Positions 44,901-57,074 of a stretch of 64,000 nucleotides of DNA are shown here, piece after piece. The stretch is from NCBI GenBank assembly GCA_037892935.1, contig JAYXKI010000004.1, forward strand, positions 2,170,001 to 2,234,000. The letters are read 5' to 3'. Position 1 is the first letter of the stretch. Every line of letters begins with the position of its first letter. The notes beneath the pieces were generated by a model. The model was not told the DNA's origin. It did no database searches and saw only the letters and a list, made by a program, of their open reading frames with translations. The DNA is from Phlebopus portentosus. Taxonomy: Eukaryota > Basidiomycota > Agaricomycetes > Boletales > Boletinellaceae. The position numbers were made by a program, and so were the translations under genes.

Positions 44901-47020
44901 TCATTTCATCCCTGGTCTCTACTGGTTTGTTGCCTACCGTTAGTTCTTCAGCGCTGATGTTACTGTAACCCCACGCGTTGCTACGAGCGCATTATATCCA
45001 TCGAAGAGAGACTTGCGCTGCTCAATATGAGCAATCCTCTACTCCACCACGACATAGTTGATCCACTCACTTCAGTGTCAGAAGGAAGTTGCGTCATGCT
45101 CGGATTGTTTGAACAGCAGATGCCAGAAAGTAGCTAGTACTCGCGATAGCAAAAAGGCTGTTCCGACGTCAGAACTGAGGATATGTATTATGAGCGATCT
45201 CTTTTGACTGTCGAGGGGTATTTATAAGGCATGCTGACTTGCTCTTTGATGGACAACTATAGCAACAACTCGAACAAGCGTGTACAAGTTAGGCTCTCTG
45301 ACCCAGCTCGGCCATTGCCGATTTTTTTCCCAGCTCCGACTACTAGCCGGCGTTGTCAGACACTCATAGCCTCTATAAGCACGGACCTCATCCAGACTCC
45401 CCATAAGTGCTACACTCCCACGACATAGCTTTGAGATGAAATTAATGGAGTTGCAGCTAAATACCTGACAATTGCCGAAAGGATTTCGTACTGTTTTCCT
45501 ACACCGATACAGTCTTGAATTGGATTACAGTAAATCGGTACCTCCAGTCGCTACGCCTCACGACGTTATTACTCAGAGAGGAACTCCCTTTGTTCGACAT
45601 AATGCACGCCTATCTCATGTATAGTCATTGCGTTTCAGGATTCACTCACAGTACAAGATAAACAATAGTCGCTCGGGGTCTGTGTAAATTGTTCATATGG
45701 TGGCTTTCACTTTGGTATCAGAACAAGATCAGAAATGTTTGCTGCTGTAACAGGCAACGTGTCGAGACATGAGATGCTGTCCGTTACGAGAAGTCCGGCT
45801 CGCCGCGCTCCTGTAAACAAGACTTGGATCAAAAAAGGAGGCACAATTCCTTGTGAGGGATCAATGCACGTACCCTCGGAACAAAGGAGGCAGTGCCATA
45901 TCACGAGTTGCTGTGCTTGTATTCAATTAGTAAACCAACTAAAAGCAAGCATTGCCCCTATTGTTGAGGCTCGGGATCAAAGGTCATTAATCGCATAGGG
46001 CACGGAACTGGAGCGTAAATTCCATTCCAAAAAAGTTGACGGAAGCAAATTCCCTCCATTGACCCCCGGACAGTCTACAATGCATTATTTATCAATGTAT
46101 CGCGTGGGTCCATGATGGTCCAAATTCTCAAGCCTGTCCAAGTCCTCGTGTTGACGATTCTGCTTCACTTTGGTTTCTCGACTTCACCTGAAGAATCTTA
46201 CCTTGTGAAGTGACATGGACACCAGTCTGGAGACGACGATTATTCAAAGTGAGGCTTTCAACCATGTAAAGCTTGTTTCTTTTTGACTTGTAGGATGCAG
46301 ATTTGAGATGCAGAGACATACCCGAGCTCAACTACTCATACTTTGTGCAAGATAACACAATGTTCTCCAATGGTGTGCGAGCGATTCTCTCCAAAGGCAG
46401 TATGCTGGTGGACAGTCCTGGGTTACAGCAAGGGAAAGTGATTGCTGGTCCACCTTTCCTGAGGACGTCGTGCTAAGACTATCATATGCAGTCTATCGTA
46501 CTGAAAACGATCAATGCGAGTTTTGCGAGGAAACTTAACGAAGAGCGTCGAGAAAGACTCATTCAGGTAAGGATGCCCTGTACTCTCTGGTTCGTCAAAT
46601 GAATCGTCCACTATCACAGTACTTTGAACGCGAAGCCGGGATTTGGAGGTTAACGAGTGGACATTCAAATATTCTCGAACTTTACGGATTCATGAGGGTT
46701 CCCGGACAGGCATTCCCATCCCTTGTCAGTCCGTACTACGGAGATGGAGATCTTAGAGCATTTGTGGAAGAACAGGAAAGGGGCAAACTGCCAGCGAAGC
46801 AGTGCATTCAGTTTGTAAGTAACGATCTTGTTTCATTCTTCAAAAGCGGCAGCTCAATTCTTGCAATTTATCTAGATACTCGACATTGCACGTGGTCTCG
46901 AGTTTCGTACGTGAGATACTTATAATGGCACGTCCAGTCTTTCACTCGACGGATCGTTGCGCTGTTAGTACATAGCTTGACTCCAGCAGTCATTCATAGG
47001 GACCTCAAAGCAGTAAGCAA
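44181..47020. repeat. Segmental duplication, source copy
   Basis: Nearly identical to 54910-57880. The left edge lies at GGGTCG/TTTCAGAATG. High identity runs through the D4 N-terminal half, the spacer and C3 exons 1-6, then decays in intron 6 and exon 7 of C3. The left edge here is inside a continuous D-like gene, so this is the original location. Confidence 0.85.
44901..46214. other. Spacer between D4 and C3
   Basis: Divergent spacer with no supported gene. The stretch 45770-46070 is homologous to the post-B spacers at 9500 and 23575. Short frames at 45222-45428 are exactly duplicated at 55940-56146 only because the whole block is duplicated. Confidence 0.5.
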
Positions 47021-47556
47021 AGCTTGATACCTTCAACTTTCACAAAGCTAAGCGTTCCTGGAAGAGCAACGTCCTAGTTCGACGTGATGGAGAAATCCTC
47101 TCGGCAGCACTTATTGATTTCGGATCTGCGAAAATTTCGGACCCCTCATTATTCAGGATTCTAAAAACGACGTGTTCGAGCTCGATGGCTTGGTCTCCAC
47201 CAGAGCACGTACTCTATCCAGAGAAGTACACAAACCCGACAGCGCAGGGTGATATCTGGTCCCTTGCATGCACTTGCATTGAGGTAGGTATTTTGACTTT
47301 CAACCTCTGGTCTACGTTTATCTCCATACTACTGACTACATGTCAGATTTTTACAGGAAAAGATCCTTACAAAGGATATGATGTCAAAGAGGCGCTTGCA
47401 AATGGAGAAATTCCGCAGAGGCCCAATGATAGCAAGGTATCTATTAGCGATGCGGCCTGGTGCTTTCTGAAGAAGTGCTGGGGTATTTCGTCCGATCAAA
47501 GACCATGTGCAAAGCAGGCGGTCTCTGAGCTGGAGCAACTCGTGACGATAGCTTGA
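46215..47556 (+). CDS. C-family protein kinase, copy C3 (8 exons, 314 aa)
   Basis: Intact. Exons: 46215-46248, 46301-46437, 46492-46566, 46620-46814, 46876-46906, 46969-47012, 47065-47283 and 47347-47556; all phases agree and the sum is 945 nt. The 34-nt first exon and the 75-, 195-, 31- and 44-nt exons have the same lengths as in C1. Motifs: SIVLKTI (Lys 62), YFEREAGIW (helix C region), LVSPYYGDGDLRAF (hinge), VIHRDLKASNVLV (Asp 169), LIDFGSAK (Asp 190), SPPEH for APE, GDIWSLACTCIE and SDQRPCAKQ. It predicts a catalytically competent cytosolic kinase without extra domains or signal peptide. The substrate is unknown. It is convergent with D1 (stop-to-stop gap about 340 bp). Confidence 0.88.
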
Positions 47557-47893
47557 GTAGCTACTTTAGATCCGCAAAATGACGCTACAGAGCTAGCAAG
47601 AATAGAAATCAAATCTCAGCCTTCCAGTACATTAGTCGTTCACGTGAACGTGACTGCTGAAGTGGGAGAATGTCTTAACAATTGAGCTCGTACTCCATTC
47701 TCATCTTGCCTTCTGATGAATGTCAAAGTAAGGCAGGTTATGCGCTACACACAGCACAGATATTGAATGATTTGTAAAGTATTAGGCTCTCCGAATACTC
47801 AGTGCTACATGCATACTCGAGAGTGCATTGTCCAAGTAGCGAATCGGAATCTAAGTTAATTGCAGTAGCAACCGCAAGATAAACATTATTGAT

Positions 47894-50748
47894 CTAATTC
47901 ATGAAGTTACGCATACAGCCGACTAATTGTTTTGCAAGTGGTCGTTTCTCCGGCCTTTTGTCCCAAACCCGTTCTAAAAATTGCCAATGTTGTAGCTGGA
48001 TGTCTATTTTCTCCCCCGGTATTACGGGCCTCTTCTTAGTGCTATTAGCTGCCTTCTTAAGCTTGCTAATCGTGTCCGCTTGTATCTCGATGTCACAGAA
48101 GACCTTGAGAAAATATCCGTTAGCGCAACACAAACCATCCATTAGAAATGTACTTCTAAGAAGCAGCATCCGAATGCGTATATATCGCCTTTCTGAGACA
48201 CCTGCCGCGGGCCTTCTTTATTCTTTGGCACATCGAGCTCCGGTGCAAGATAATATTTATGAGTGTGCTGGTTGGTTGTCGTCTTATCGTTCGATTCTTC
48301 ATAGTACGAAACGCCAAAGTCAGATATTTTGACTGTTAGCTCCGAGTCAAGAAGAATGTTTTCCTGTTATGAGACTTGTATAATCATACAAGACGCTGTG
48401 GAACACTTAGGACCTACCGGCCGGACATCTCCATGAGCTAGTCTTCTTTCTTCGTGTACTGGAAATTGAGAGATGAGAATACACGCTGCTAAGTTGTCTT
48501 TGGTCAAATTTCTTACAATATCGTAGAGCCTCAGCAACCTCTGTCAGCTAAGATGAAGTCAGAAGGTCGTTTCGTGCTGCATATGGTGACACTCACGAAA
48601 CCTAGTCTGTCCAAATCTTTTACGTCATTTTCATCGAGATAAGTCCTCAGGTTAGACTTAAGGACCTTCGAAACGAGGCCTGGTAGGTTCCGTTGAGGAT
48701 GAACACAAAAGCCAACCAAAGTATTGACATTCGGATGAGATAGTCCGTGCCATCGCCCTGCTTCACGAAGTATGCGCTGTCCGAAGAATTAGTTCTGTTT
48801 ACATAGCTCCATGAATTCTTGTCGTGGCCTACATCTTGAGTTCTTCCAAGGCTTGCCTTTTTCTTGAAGAATTTGACCGCATACTTCCAAGAACTTCAGT
48901 CAGCGACAGAATCAGCACAACGTTAGACTCACGATAGACCCATCTTGTGAAGACATCTTCCGAACTTCCGAGAAAGAGCCGCATCCCAGTGTCTCGCCGA
49001 TATCGGATGGATCAAATAATATCTCAGGTATTTCCAATGCTGTAAGCTCTAGAAGCAGCTGTGATGAAACTGCTGGTGATGTCATGATGGCTGACTTACT
49101 AGTAGCTAACGAATCGCGAGCGCATAGAGACACGTCAAGCGGGTCAGCATTCTTTTTACTGGAGGGCTTTGACTTGTCCCATGACTTCTTGTCATTCTCC
49201 ATGTACTCTTCCAACTCGTCCGCCGCATTCAGTTGATCCAATACGTCCTATCAAATACGGTAAGCCAATAATTAGACTGGAAACACGGCATTTACGTTAA
49301 GGCCTGCCTCCATCTCGTTCAGATAGGATCCCAGAAATTGAATCGCCGCATCCTGAACATCAATCCAGGTCTCGGTATATACGAGTTTCGAAAATGAAAA
49401 TGTTATACTGCAGGCCAAAATTCATCAGACTTTTTCAGAGATGGGAATGTGCAAATCTTACGGAACAAGCAGCTCGAATAATGGTTGAATTACGAGAATA
49501 TACTCGCGACGGATATAAATCAGCCTTGCAAGTGCAATTCCGAGTCTCTTGAATCGAAAACGCATAGACTTCAACTTCGTCTACGAAACCCGTATGCTTC
49601 TGGTCAGTTGATCCTAAATTACTTTGCACCCGACGATAGAGCTCACAGGGAATTCAGCACAATATCGACCCTTGAAGGTCTCGTCAAAAGCATAGACAAG
49701 TTTCAACGCCAGGTTCTTAATGTCAGTCCATAGATTGCACACTGGTGCTCGATCAGATACACGTCAATTTAAGATCATACACGCAAAGCTGACCTTCCCC
49801 AGTATGTTCAGCATCATCTTCAAACCACCATTTGTCTAGCGCCTCTTTAGTGATCCCAGTCAAGTCCAAGAAACCGACGCCCCTTGACGTCAACTCTGTT
49901 GTTGTTGGCATCAATAAGTACTATCACTGGGTACGGGGAACTAGCAACAAAACGGGAGATAACATACGCTGAAACTGTGGAGTCCATGTCATCGATTGCA
50001 TTTCTTCTGAGCACTTATCTCCCATGATCGTCGAGAGATTGTCCTTAGAGCAGAATGCCAATGGGGTCAATAGTCCGTACAAAGATCTGCTCATAGTCCT
50101 TTTCTAACTCAAGCTCAGCTGCGGTGAACGGCTGCGATTGTTACGCGTAGACACACCTCGTACTCCTGCTTTGCTCGAGAGATGTCATTCAGCATTCCAC
50201 TGACAATACGGTCATCATTTCTGTCAAAGAAGCCAGAAAGTCGTTTACGGAAGCTCTTCCTGCCGATGGCGGACCGTTTCAGCTCTTCGAGTCTGTCAGC
50301 AAGACTGGGGAAAAACATAAGCGTACATTATCAGTCCATCAGTATTAACTTACTGCCGCATATCCAGCAACGACTCCACAGCGTTCCCGCTTGTGACGGG
50401 ATCTTCGACGATGAAGCCTATTTTCTCCCCCCGGACTCTCTCGAGGTCAGTATAATCAGTTTCGAGGCGTTTGCGCTATATCTCATTAAAAGACATCTCT
50501 GGATTCCCGAAAATATATAACATACCCTGTTCTCCGAAGCGAAAAGTGCTGGCATAATCTGTGCTGAGCTTGATGATTGAAACGTGGATTATGCTAAGCA
50601 AAACGTTTTCGATTGAAACTTCAGAGATGTTTCGGATTATATAGCACGTTGGAAAACGGCCATGCATCTGTAATCCGATAGCCCCCAGAAGCATTTCTAT
50701 TGAGCATTCTGCTGCGTCGCCTAGCATGGGAGTACAAGGAGAGAACAA
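47894..50748 (-). CDS. D-family helical-domain protein kinase, copy D1
   Basis: Multi-exon gene read from about 50700 to a stop at 47894. The N-terminal half (to about 49240) is helical and charged: EKIGFIVEDP...AVESLLDM, then LEELKRSAIGRKSFRKRLSGF, SLYGLLTPLAFCS, KWWFEDDAEHTG, NLALKLVYAFD and PLFELLVP. An acidic linker (DELEEYMENDKKSWDKSK) leads to the kinase domain: GETLGCGSFSEV (glycine loop), YAVKFFKKKA (ATP lysine), GFCVHPQRNLPGL (hinge), LAHGDVRPENILL (HGD-type catalytic loop), ISDFGVSYYEE, YYLAPELDV (APE), GDIYAFGCCFLE and EKRPLAKQL. All key residues are present except Arg of HRD, which is Gly as in many TKL kinases. The start codon is uncertain. It is divergent from A4. Confidence 0.8.
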
Positions 50749-50798
50749 TACGTGTAGACGCCGATCAGAGATCCCTCACGACGCGATCACGAGATGAA

Positions 50799-50809
50799 GA
50801 CCCCGAAAC
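50799..50809 (+). promoter_or_regulatory. Shared motif in the D1/A4 divergent promoter
   Basis: GACCCCGAAAC, one base different from the sites upstream of A2 and A5, 112 bp before the A4 ATG. A longer shared stretch upstream (GAGAACAATACGTG...GACGCCGATCA at 50740-50767) also occurs in the D2/A5 spacer (61652-61680). Confidence 0.4.
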
Positions 50810-50910
50810 CAAACTCTTGTCCATCATTATGTCACCCGTCCAGACAGAGACTGTCCGTCGTATTATGTACGTTTGTCGTTCTTCACATGGGACCACCTCC
50901 TCGTGCTGCA

Positions 50911-52199
50911 ATGGCCACAATCGCCTCGGAAGCTCCCCGAGAACATGCGAGTCCACTGACGGAAAGAGAGATTCTCTGGAGGGACAGATATAACATGCTA
51001 GTGTCTCACGGCTATCGTTTGCGGCAGCGATACAAACCTGACTGGAGGCCATCCTGGCTCACGACGAAGCGTCCTCTTCCGTTTCATGATGACTTTAAGC
51101 CTCATAGGGTATCCATTTTTTGTTCTGTATGTTTTTTCTGCCTAATCATATCACTTCTAGAGTCCCATCAGTATTGACGCGATACGAATCTCAGATGACC
51201 GAAGAGTCTTCCTCAAGAGGATTCCAAAATCGACTTCAGAACTGCAGATACACCGGTTTCTTTCAGATGAAGAAAGGGTAAAGGATCCGCATAATCATAC
51301 CGCCCCCCTTCTCGATGTGTTTCCTGATGATGACGATCCATCCTACGTATATATCGTCATGCCACTCCTGCGCCCGTATGATTTGCCTCCCTTCTTCTCT
51401 GTCGATGAAGTTGTGGAGTTTGTCAGGCAGATCCTAGAGGTCAGCGTACGTTCTGCTTTAAATGCTCTCAGCATCATTAAACCCTCGCAAATAGGGACTC
51501 GAGTACATGCATAAATTAGATATTGCTCACAGGTTTGTCAAATTCAATTTCACTGTGCCGCCCTGCTTCTGAATACCGCACGTAGAGATTGTTCCGACCT
51601 GAATATAATGATGGATGCCGATTCGATGTATCCCAAAGGATTCCACCCGGTAAATACCTTGGAAGATGCTACTGGCTATAGAGAAGCGCACCCTAAACAT
51701 CGTCGAGATGTTCTCTCTGTACGATATTATTTCATTGATTTCGGAATATCTACCATGTTTGATCCAAATAATACGGACAAGAGGGTTTTAGGGTTGGAGG
51801 GTCAGGATAATACTGTTCCAGAGCTGTCGGAGAAATACCCGTACGACCCGTTCTTAGTCGATATTTTCATCGTAGGAAATCTTTTGAACAACTCTTTTTT
51901 CGAGGTAAGTGTCATGCAAGGTCTCGATCCTTCAAATGCTGAGCACATGCTAGAAATATGATAACTTGGACTTCCTATACCCTCTTATTGAGGAGATGAC
52001 GCAACCGGATGCGCCTCACCGCTGTGATGCCTCAGGAGCGGCGAAACTATTTGATAGGATAATATCCGACGAGTCTCCTCGTTCACTGAGGTGGAGGCTG
52101 AAAGCAAAGAGCTCTGGGAAATTAGAGCGTTTCTTGGTCGACGTCGATTCTCTCTCTCATGAAGGCGTGTATCTTGCAAAGCATGCCTTCAGTGCGTAA
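50911..52199 (+). CDS. A-family kinase-like protein, copy A4 (5 exons, 359 aa)
   Basis: Intact. Exons: 50911-51108, 51161-51439, 51495-51532, 51586-51904 and 51954-52199. N-terminal signature LTEREILWRDRYNM and GYRLRQRYKPDWRPSWL. Kinase features: VFLKRI (ATP lysine), VYIVMPLLRPYDLPPFF (hinge), LDIAHR|DCSDLNIMMD (HRD...N across an intron), FIDFGISTMF (DFG), VPELSEKYPYDPF (activation and helix F area) and a C-terminal helical tail. It is likely a soluble kinase with unknown substrate. The last 40 bp of coding sequence mark the start of a block almost identical to the end of A5. B3 follows after about 1.77 kb. Confidence 0.87.
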
Positions 52200-53072
52200 T
52201 TTCTACCCATTTAGCAATATATTCAAGATCTCTGATGGCATTTCCCTCAGCGTCGACTACAAAGGGTATTCTGCGGCTTTTGCGACTGCGCTGACGGTGT
52301 ATCGGAGAAGCTGGCATTATCATTCGGTATTCGGAGTTTTGGATGGACGGATAACCTTGCGGCTCTCGTGTTGCTGTCGTTTACCATGGATAGAACTGAA
52401 TGCTCACGACGTTGATTATACATGACTGAGGCTGGCAAGACTTAATGTTTCCAAATAAAAAGTATATCTTCGATCTCAAAGACTAATTTGTCTACTCTTC
52501 GACAAGGAATATCAGACCTACAGATCGCTTTTGAAGCTCGCTGTCGAGCGTATCTCAGGTTCTGATAACTTCTCTTACTCCTCTTGTTCGAAGAGATGAA
52601 ACATCGATCGAGGAGGTAGAAGATTAGCCTAGGATGGATAGGCAAGATTGCAACGACGGCCATACTTCGTTATTCCTCGTTACCGTAATGAGTCTATGCA
52701 CCGAGCCTACTGCATCATGAAACTATTGTTCAAAGAGAGCTAATTTCTATCAATGTGAAGTAACACCGCACGCAATATCGAAGCTTGTTGTACGTACAGG
52801 GGAACAAAGGAACCTACCATCTGTAAGTCGTTTCTTTGGTTACTTTCTGTTTGATATTGAACCGATGGCATTCGCGTTCACACCCCTTGTCGGAAGCCTC
52901 CGCGTTGGTTGGTCCCGAGAAGTCCGAGTCTCCGAGCTGAAGAAGGAATTCTTCAATTTCATCTTATTATGTTGAGGCATGATCTCAGAACGTGCACTGC
53001 GCTACCATTGTTCATCTTTAGATTCCATGGATGACATTCGTCATTGTACTTATGCGACCAAAGGTTAAGACT
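52159..53072. repeat. Near-identical block after A4 (copy of 63087-64000)
   Basis: From ATGAAGGCGTGTATCTTGCA onward the sequence after A4 equals that after A5 with about fifteen differences by eye over some 910 bp. The A4 and A5 coding regions just upstream differ far more. The true right end is unknown because the second copy runs off the window. Confidence 0.88.
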
Positions 53073-53965
53073 CAATTACGTTCAATACCTTCTTTGAAGC
53101 GAAGTTCGCCTACGTACTCGGACGATCTTTATGCCCGTTGTTTTCCCAATCATCAAAGTCGTTCCACGAATTGCCTTTTTTCTTTTTCTTTTTTGTATGT
53201 AAATGATGAAGGTATGAATGCCGATCAAAGACCCCGACGACTCATGTCCCATTATACAAATTGCGTGCCGAATCTCGCTTTGAGGTCGCCCACCTTTCTT
53301 TGCTCCCGTATATGTAATATCTCTCAAAATTCTTTTCTTGCCGAAAATTTTATACCGGAATGTCTGATCAAGGACAGGTTCCTCGAGGCAAGCGATGCCT
53401 TGTTACTCTACCAACCCTAATCTGAAGACATCAAATAAAACGAGAATACGTTCCTGTTGATGTAGCCGAATTCAAAAGGTCACTGTCATGCAACACAGTC
53501 AGTGAGGACTTTTACTATCGTCTTTTGTCACAGCTCTATTAGTGAGGACTGATAACATTCAATATTTTTTCGTATTTTTTTTTAAACCCTAGGTTCTTGC
53601 TACTCTGTTTCTCCAGAAACAATCGCGGCCTGTGTCACTGACGATTATTTCTTGATGGAAACCACTGACGCATCCTTTTGTTTCATGCTTCGGAACTCGC
53701 ACGGATACCAGCGTATCTTTGCAGTTCTGTTATGCCGTCGGTCCAGTTCTTGTAGTTACGCCAGATATGTCCGTCTTTGTTTTGTCCAAATAAGAGTATA
53801 ATAAGAAGGATCACGCATGCACTACCATCAAAACGCGCCTCTACTAATGCGGCTATTGGTTTGATCAAAGATACAAAATCCAGCAAGACGTGACTAGTGA
53901 TTTATCGCATATCTCAACACGTCTCATCTCCGTCGACTTTGCTTCTGCTCGCCGGCGCAGCCGTC
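52200..53965. other. Spacer between A4 and B3
   Basis: No supported gene. The open frame 52159-52425 overlaps the A4 3' end in another frame. A 113-codon frame found in the duplicate copy (63563-63904) is closed here by a TGA, which argues against coding. The frame 53031-53420 has no recognisable motif. Confidence 0.5.
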
Positions 53966-55033
53966 ATGGATTTAGCATCTTTAATACTTTCTCTGCCCAG
54001 CTATGCCGAGAACTGTATCAAGACGTACAAAGCAATCCAGGCGTATCGAGAACTGGACGAGTCGTTCAGGAAATTGATGAATCGCACGATTTCGGACTCG
54101 GAAAGACTCAAACATACCATGAAGAACCTCAACAATACATCCGCATACTCGTCAGCGAGTCAACTGCACTTCCAGCATCTACTGCAAGAATCGAAGAGCT
54201 CGATGGAGAAGATCAACGTCATCCTGGACGGTTGGAAGGAACGTCTACGAATCACCGACGACGGCCCGCGACCGAGGACGAAGAGACTCAAGTTACTATC
54301 AATAACCTTCCTCTTGAGAAAATGGATAAATCTGAGCAAGATTTTCCTTTTTTCATTTGGAGAGAACTTAGAGAGGCTTGTGATTCAGGAGAAAAAAGAG
54401 GTGGCGAAGATGAGCACTGGGAACGGTAAAGCGGTCGACAAGAATTCGTCACACCTCAGCAATCGATTTGCGGAGTTGCAATACTTGGTTGAAGGGAAAT
54501 CACAAATCATCGAAGCTTTGGAGGAGCTGGAACGACTCCTTCAGCAACTTGATTCTGCCCTGATAGCGTCGAACAGCCTGTCCGCTGAATCGAGCGATGG
54601 CTTTACATGCTCGGATACCATCGAGTTTATACACCATGCCAAGGAAAGAGTCGCTACGAATATGATCGTCAACCACATTGATTTCGAATCCTCTTTGGAC
54701 CCGCTAACAGACATTGATCCTGAAATGTCAACAGGGATATATCGAGTCACGACAGGTCGTTTCGAAGGCTGTATTGTCGATCCGCGAAACGTACGATACT
54801 ACACGGCCAAAGGCAAAGAAGGCGTCGCTTGGTACGAAACAGAGAACATCGCAAGACTTTTTGCCGAAGAACCCAAATACTCGCACCTCTCGTCTAGTGT
54901 CGGAATTTTGGGTCGGTTTCAGAATGAAACTTACACGAGACTCGCTCAGACGCTCATCATCTACCCTCTTGTCAAACAAGCATATAAGCTTGAAAGCGAG
55001 ACGCTTCAAATCGGTCTAAACCTTCGTTTCTAG
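53966..55033 (+). pseudogene. B-family gene B3, truncated and fused to duplicated sequence
   Basis: The ATG at 53966 starts MDLASLILSLPSYAENCIKT, aligning with the other B starts. About 316 native residues follow: the helical N-terminal region and the middle blocks TGRFEGCIVDPRNV and SSVGIL. At about 54912, where B1 and B2 continue PCCG and enter the pseudokinase part, the sequence switches to the duplicated block. That block adds 39 residues read antisense to the D4 exon and a TAG at 55031-55033. The result is a 355-codon open frame encoding the helical half without the pseudokinase. It may be dead or may encode a shortened effector-only protein. Confidence 0.85.
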
Positions 55034-55600
55034 ATTGAAATGAGTAATGATCATATCAGAACAGTGCTTTTCTTACCAGAGTTTCCATCACCGACTTCAT
55101 CTTCGAACCACCACTGCTGGATCTTGCTAGCGTGTTGATTGATCGCATCTATTAAAGTATTGGCACATCCTTCATGGCCCGGACCTTAGACATTCAAGTC
55201 AGGTAATCCATTGAAATACCTGACAGCGAAGGACTTACGTTGAAATTGCACATGCCAGTAAATTTCGAGAACGTCATCCATGTTTTGGTCGTCAAGGATA
55301 CGTGGCAAGGTCTCGAAAGATCCGAATGCTAACGGGGATAAAATGCCATATGAAGATCTGACTGATGACCTTCACTGGCCAGAGGTTGAGAGTCTTGGGG
55401 ATTGTATGCGAGCATATTCAGGATCTACACTCACGGTATATTCAATCTGCGAACATTCTCCGTCACAGACCTTATGGCCTCACCGTTGTCTTTCTTGCTA
55501 GGGGCGAAAATACGAACCCATGTCTTTGAAGTAGAAGAATACCTCAGATTTTCAATCTGTACTTCAAGCCTTGGGAAAGTATGTTAGATAATATATCATC
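54913..55600 (-). pseudogene. Half-copy of the D4 N-terminal region
   Basis: Minus-strand exons identical in layout to D4: LPRILDDQNMDDVLEIYWHVQFQ, here in frame (the D4 copy has an extra T), then SKIQQWWFEDEVGDGNS and TDLKRLAFKLICLFD preceded by the same TAG. It ends at the duplication junction inside B3. It cannot make a complete D protein. Confidence 0.75.
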
Positions 55601-57074
55601 CATTTTGCAAAAGCTACCTTTTTTTCATTTCATCCTGGTCTCTACTGGTTTGTTGCCTACCGCTAGTTCTTCAACGCCGATGACAACCCCACGCGTTGCT
55701 CTGAGCGCATTATATTCATCGAAGAGAGACTTGCGCTGCTCAATATGAGCAATCCTCTACTCCACCACGACATAGTTGATCCACTCACTTCAGTGTCAGA
55801 AGGAAGTTGCGTCATGCTTGGATTGTTTGAACAGCAGATGCCAGAAAGTAGCTAGTACTCGCGATAGCAAAAAGGCTGTTCCGACGTCAGAACTGAGGAT
55901 ATGTATTATGAGCGATCTCTTTTGACTGTCGAGGGGTATTTATAAGGCATGCTGACTTGCTCTTTGATGGACAACTATAGCAACAACTCGAACAAGCGTG
56001 TACAAGTTAGGCTCTCTGACCCAGCTCGGCCATTGCCGATTTTTTTCCCAGCTCCGACTACTAGCCGGCGTTGTCAGACACTCATAGCCTCTATAAGCAC
56101 GGACCTCATCCAGACTCCCCATAAGTGCTACACTCCCACGACATAGCTTTGAGATGAAATTAATGGAGTTGCAGCTAAATACCTGACAATTGCCGAAAGG
56201 AATTTGTACTGTTTTCCTATACCGATACAGTCTTGAATTGGATTAAATGAAACTCGGTACGGCCGTAAGCGTGAGTGGCAGAAGCGCAACACAGTACAAA
56301 CTAGTCGGCATTCTTTGCGCCTAGACAGTGGGTTGATTGTGTTTTCACTTCCATAAACGCTTGCAACGTCAACAACACCTGTTAAATCGGTACCTCCAGT
56401 CGCTACGCCTCACGACTTTATTACTCAGAGAGGATCTCCCTTTGTTCAACATAATACATGCCTATCTCATGTATAGTCATTGCGTTTCAGGATTCACTCA
56501 CAGTACAAGATAAACAATAGTCGTGCGGGGTCTGTATAAATTGTTCATATGATGGCTTTCACTTTGGTATCAGAACAAGATCAGAAATGTTTGCTGCTGT
56601 AACAAGCAACGTGTCGAGACATGAGATGAGGCTGTCCGCTAACGAGAAGTCCGGCTCGCCGCGCTCTTGTGAACAAGACTTGACTTAAAAAAGGAGGCAC
56701 AGTTCCATGTGAGGCATCAATGCACGTTCCCTCGGAACAAAGGAGGCAGTGCCATGTTACGAGTTGCTGTGCTTGTATTCAATTAGTAAACCAACTAAAA
56801 GCAGGCATTGCCCCTATTGTTGAGGCTCGGGATCAAAGGTCATTAATCGTATAGGGCACGGAACTGGAGCATACATTCCATTCCAAAAAAGTTGACGGAA
56901 GCAAATTCCCTCGATTGACCCCCGGACAGTCTACAGTGCATTATTTATCAATGTATCGCGTGGGTCCATGATGGTCCAAAGTCTCAAGCCTGCCTGTCCA
57001 AATCCTCGTGTCGACGGTTCTGCTTAACTTTGGTTTCTCGACTTCATCTGAAGAATCTTACCTTGTGAAGTGAC
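55601..57074. other. Duplicated spacer upstream of C4
   Basis: Counterpart of 44901-46214. No supported gene. Confidence 0.5.

Noticed and set aside
45222..45428. Overlapping small frames repeated exactly at 55940-56146
   Set aside because: They are conserved only because the whole block was recently duplicated; codon context shows nothing protein-like.
53890..54429. 179-codon frame overlapping B3 in another frame
   Set aside because: B3's own frame matches B1 and B2 residue by residue; this one does not.
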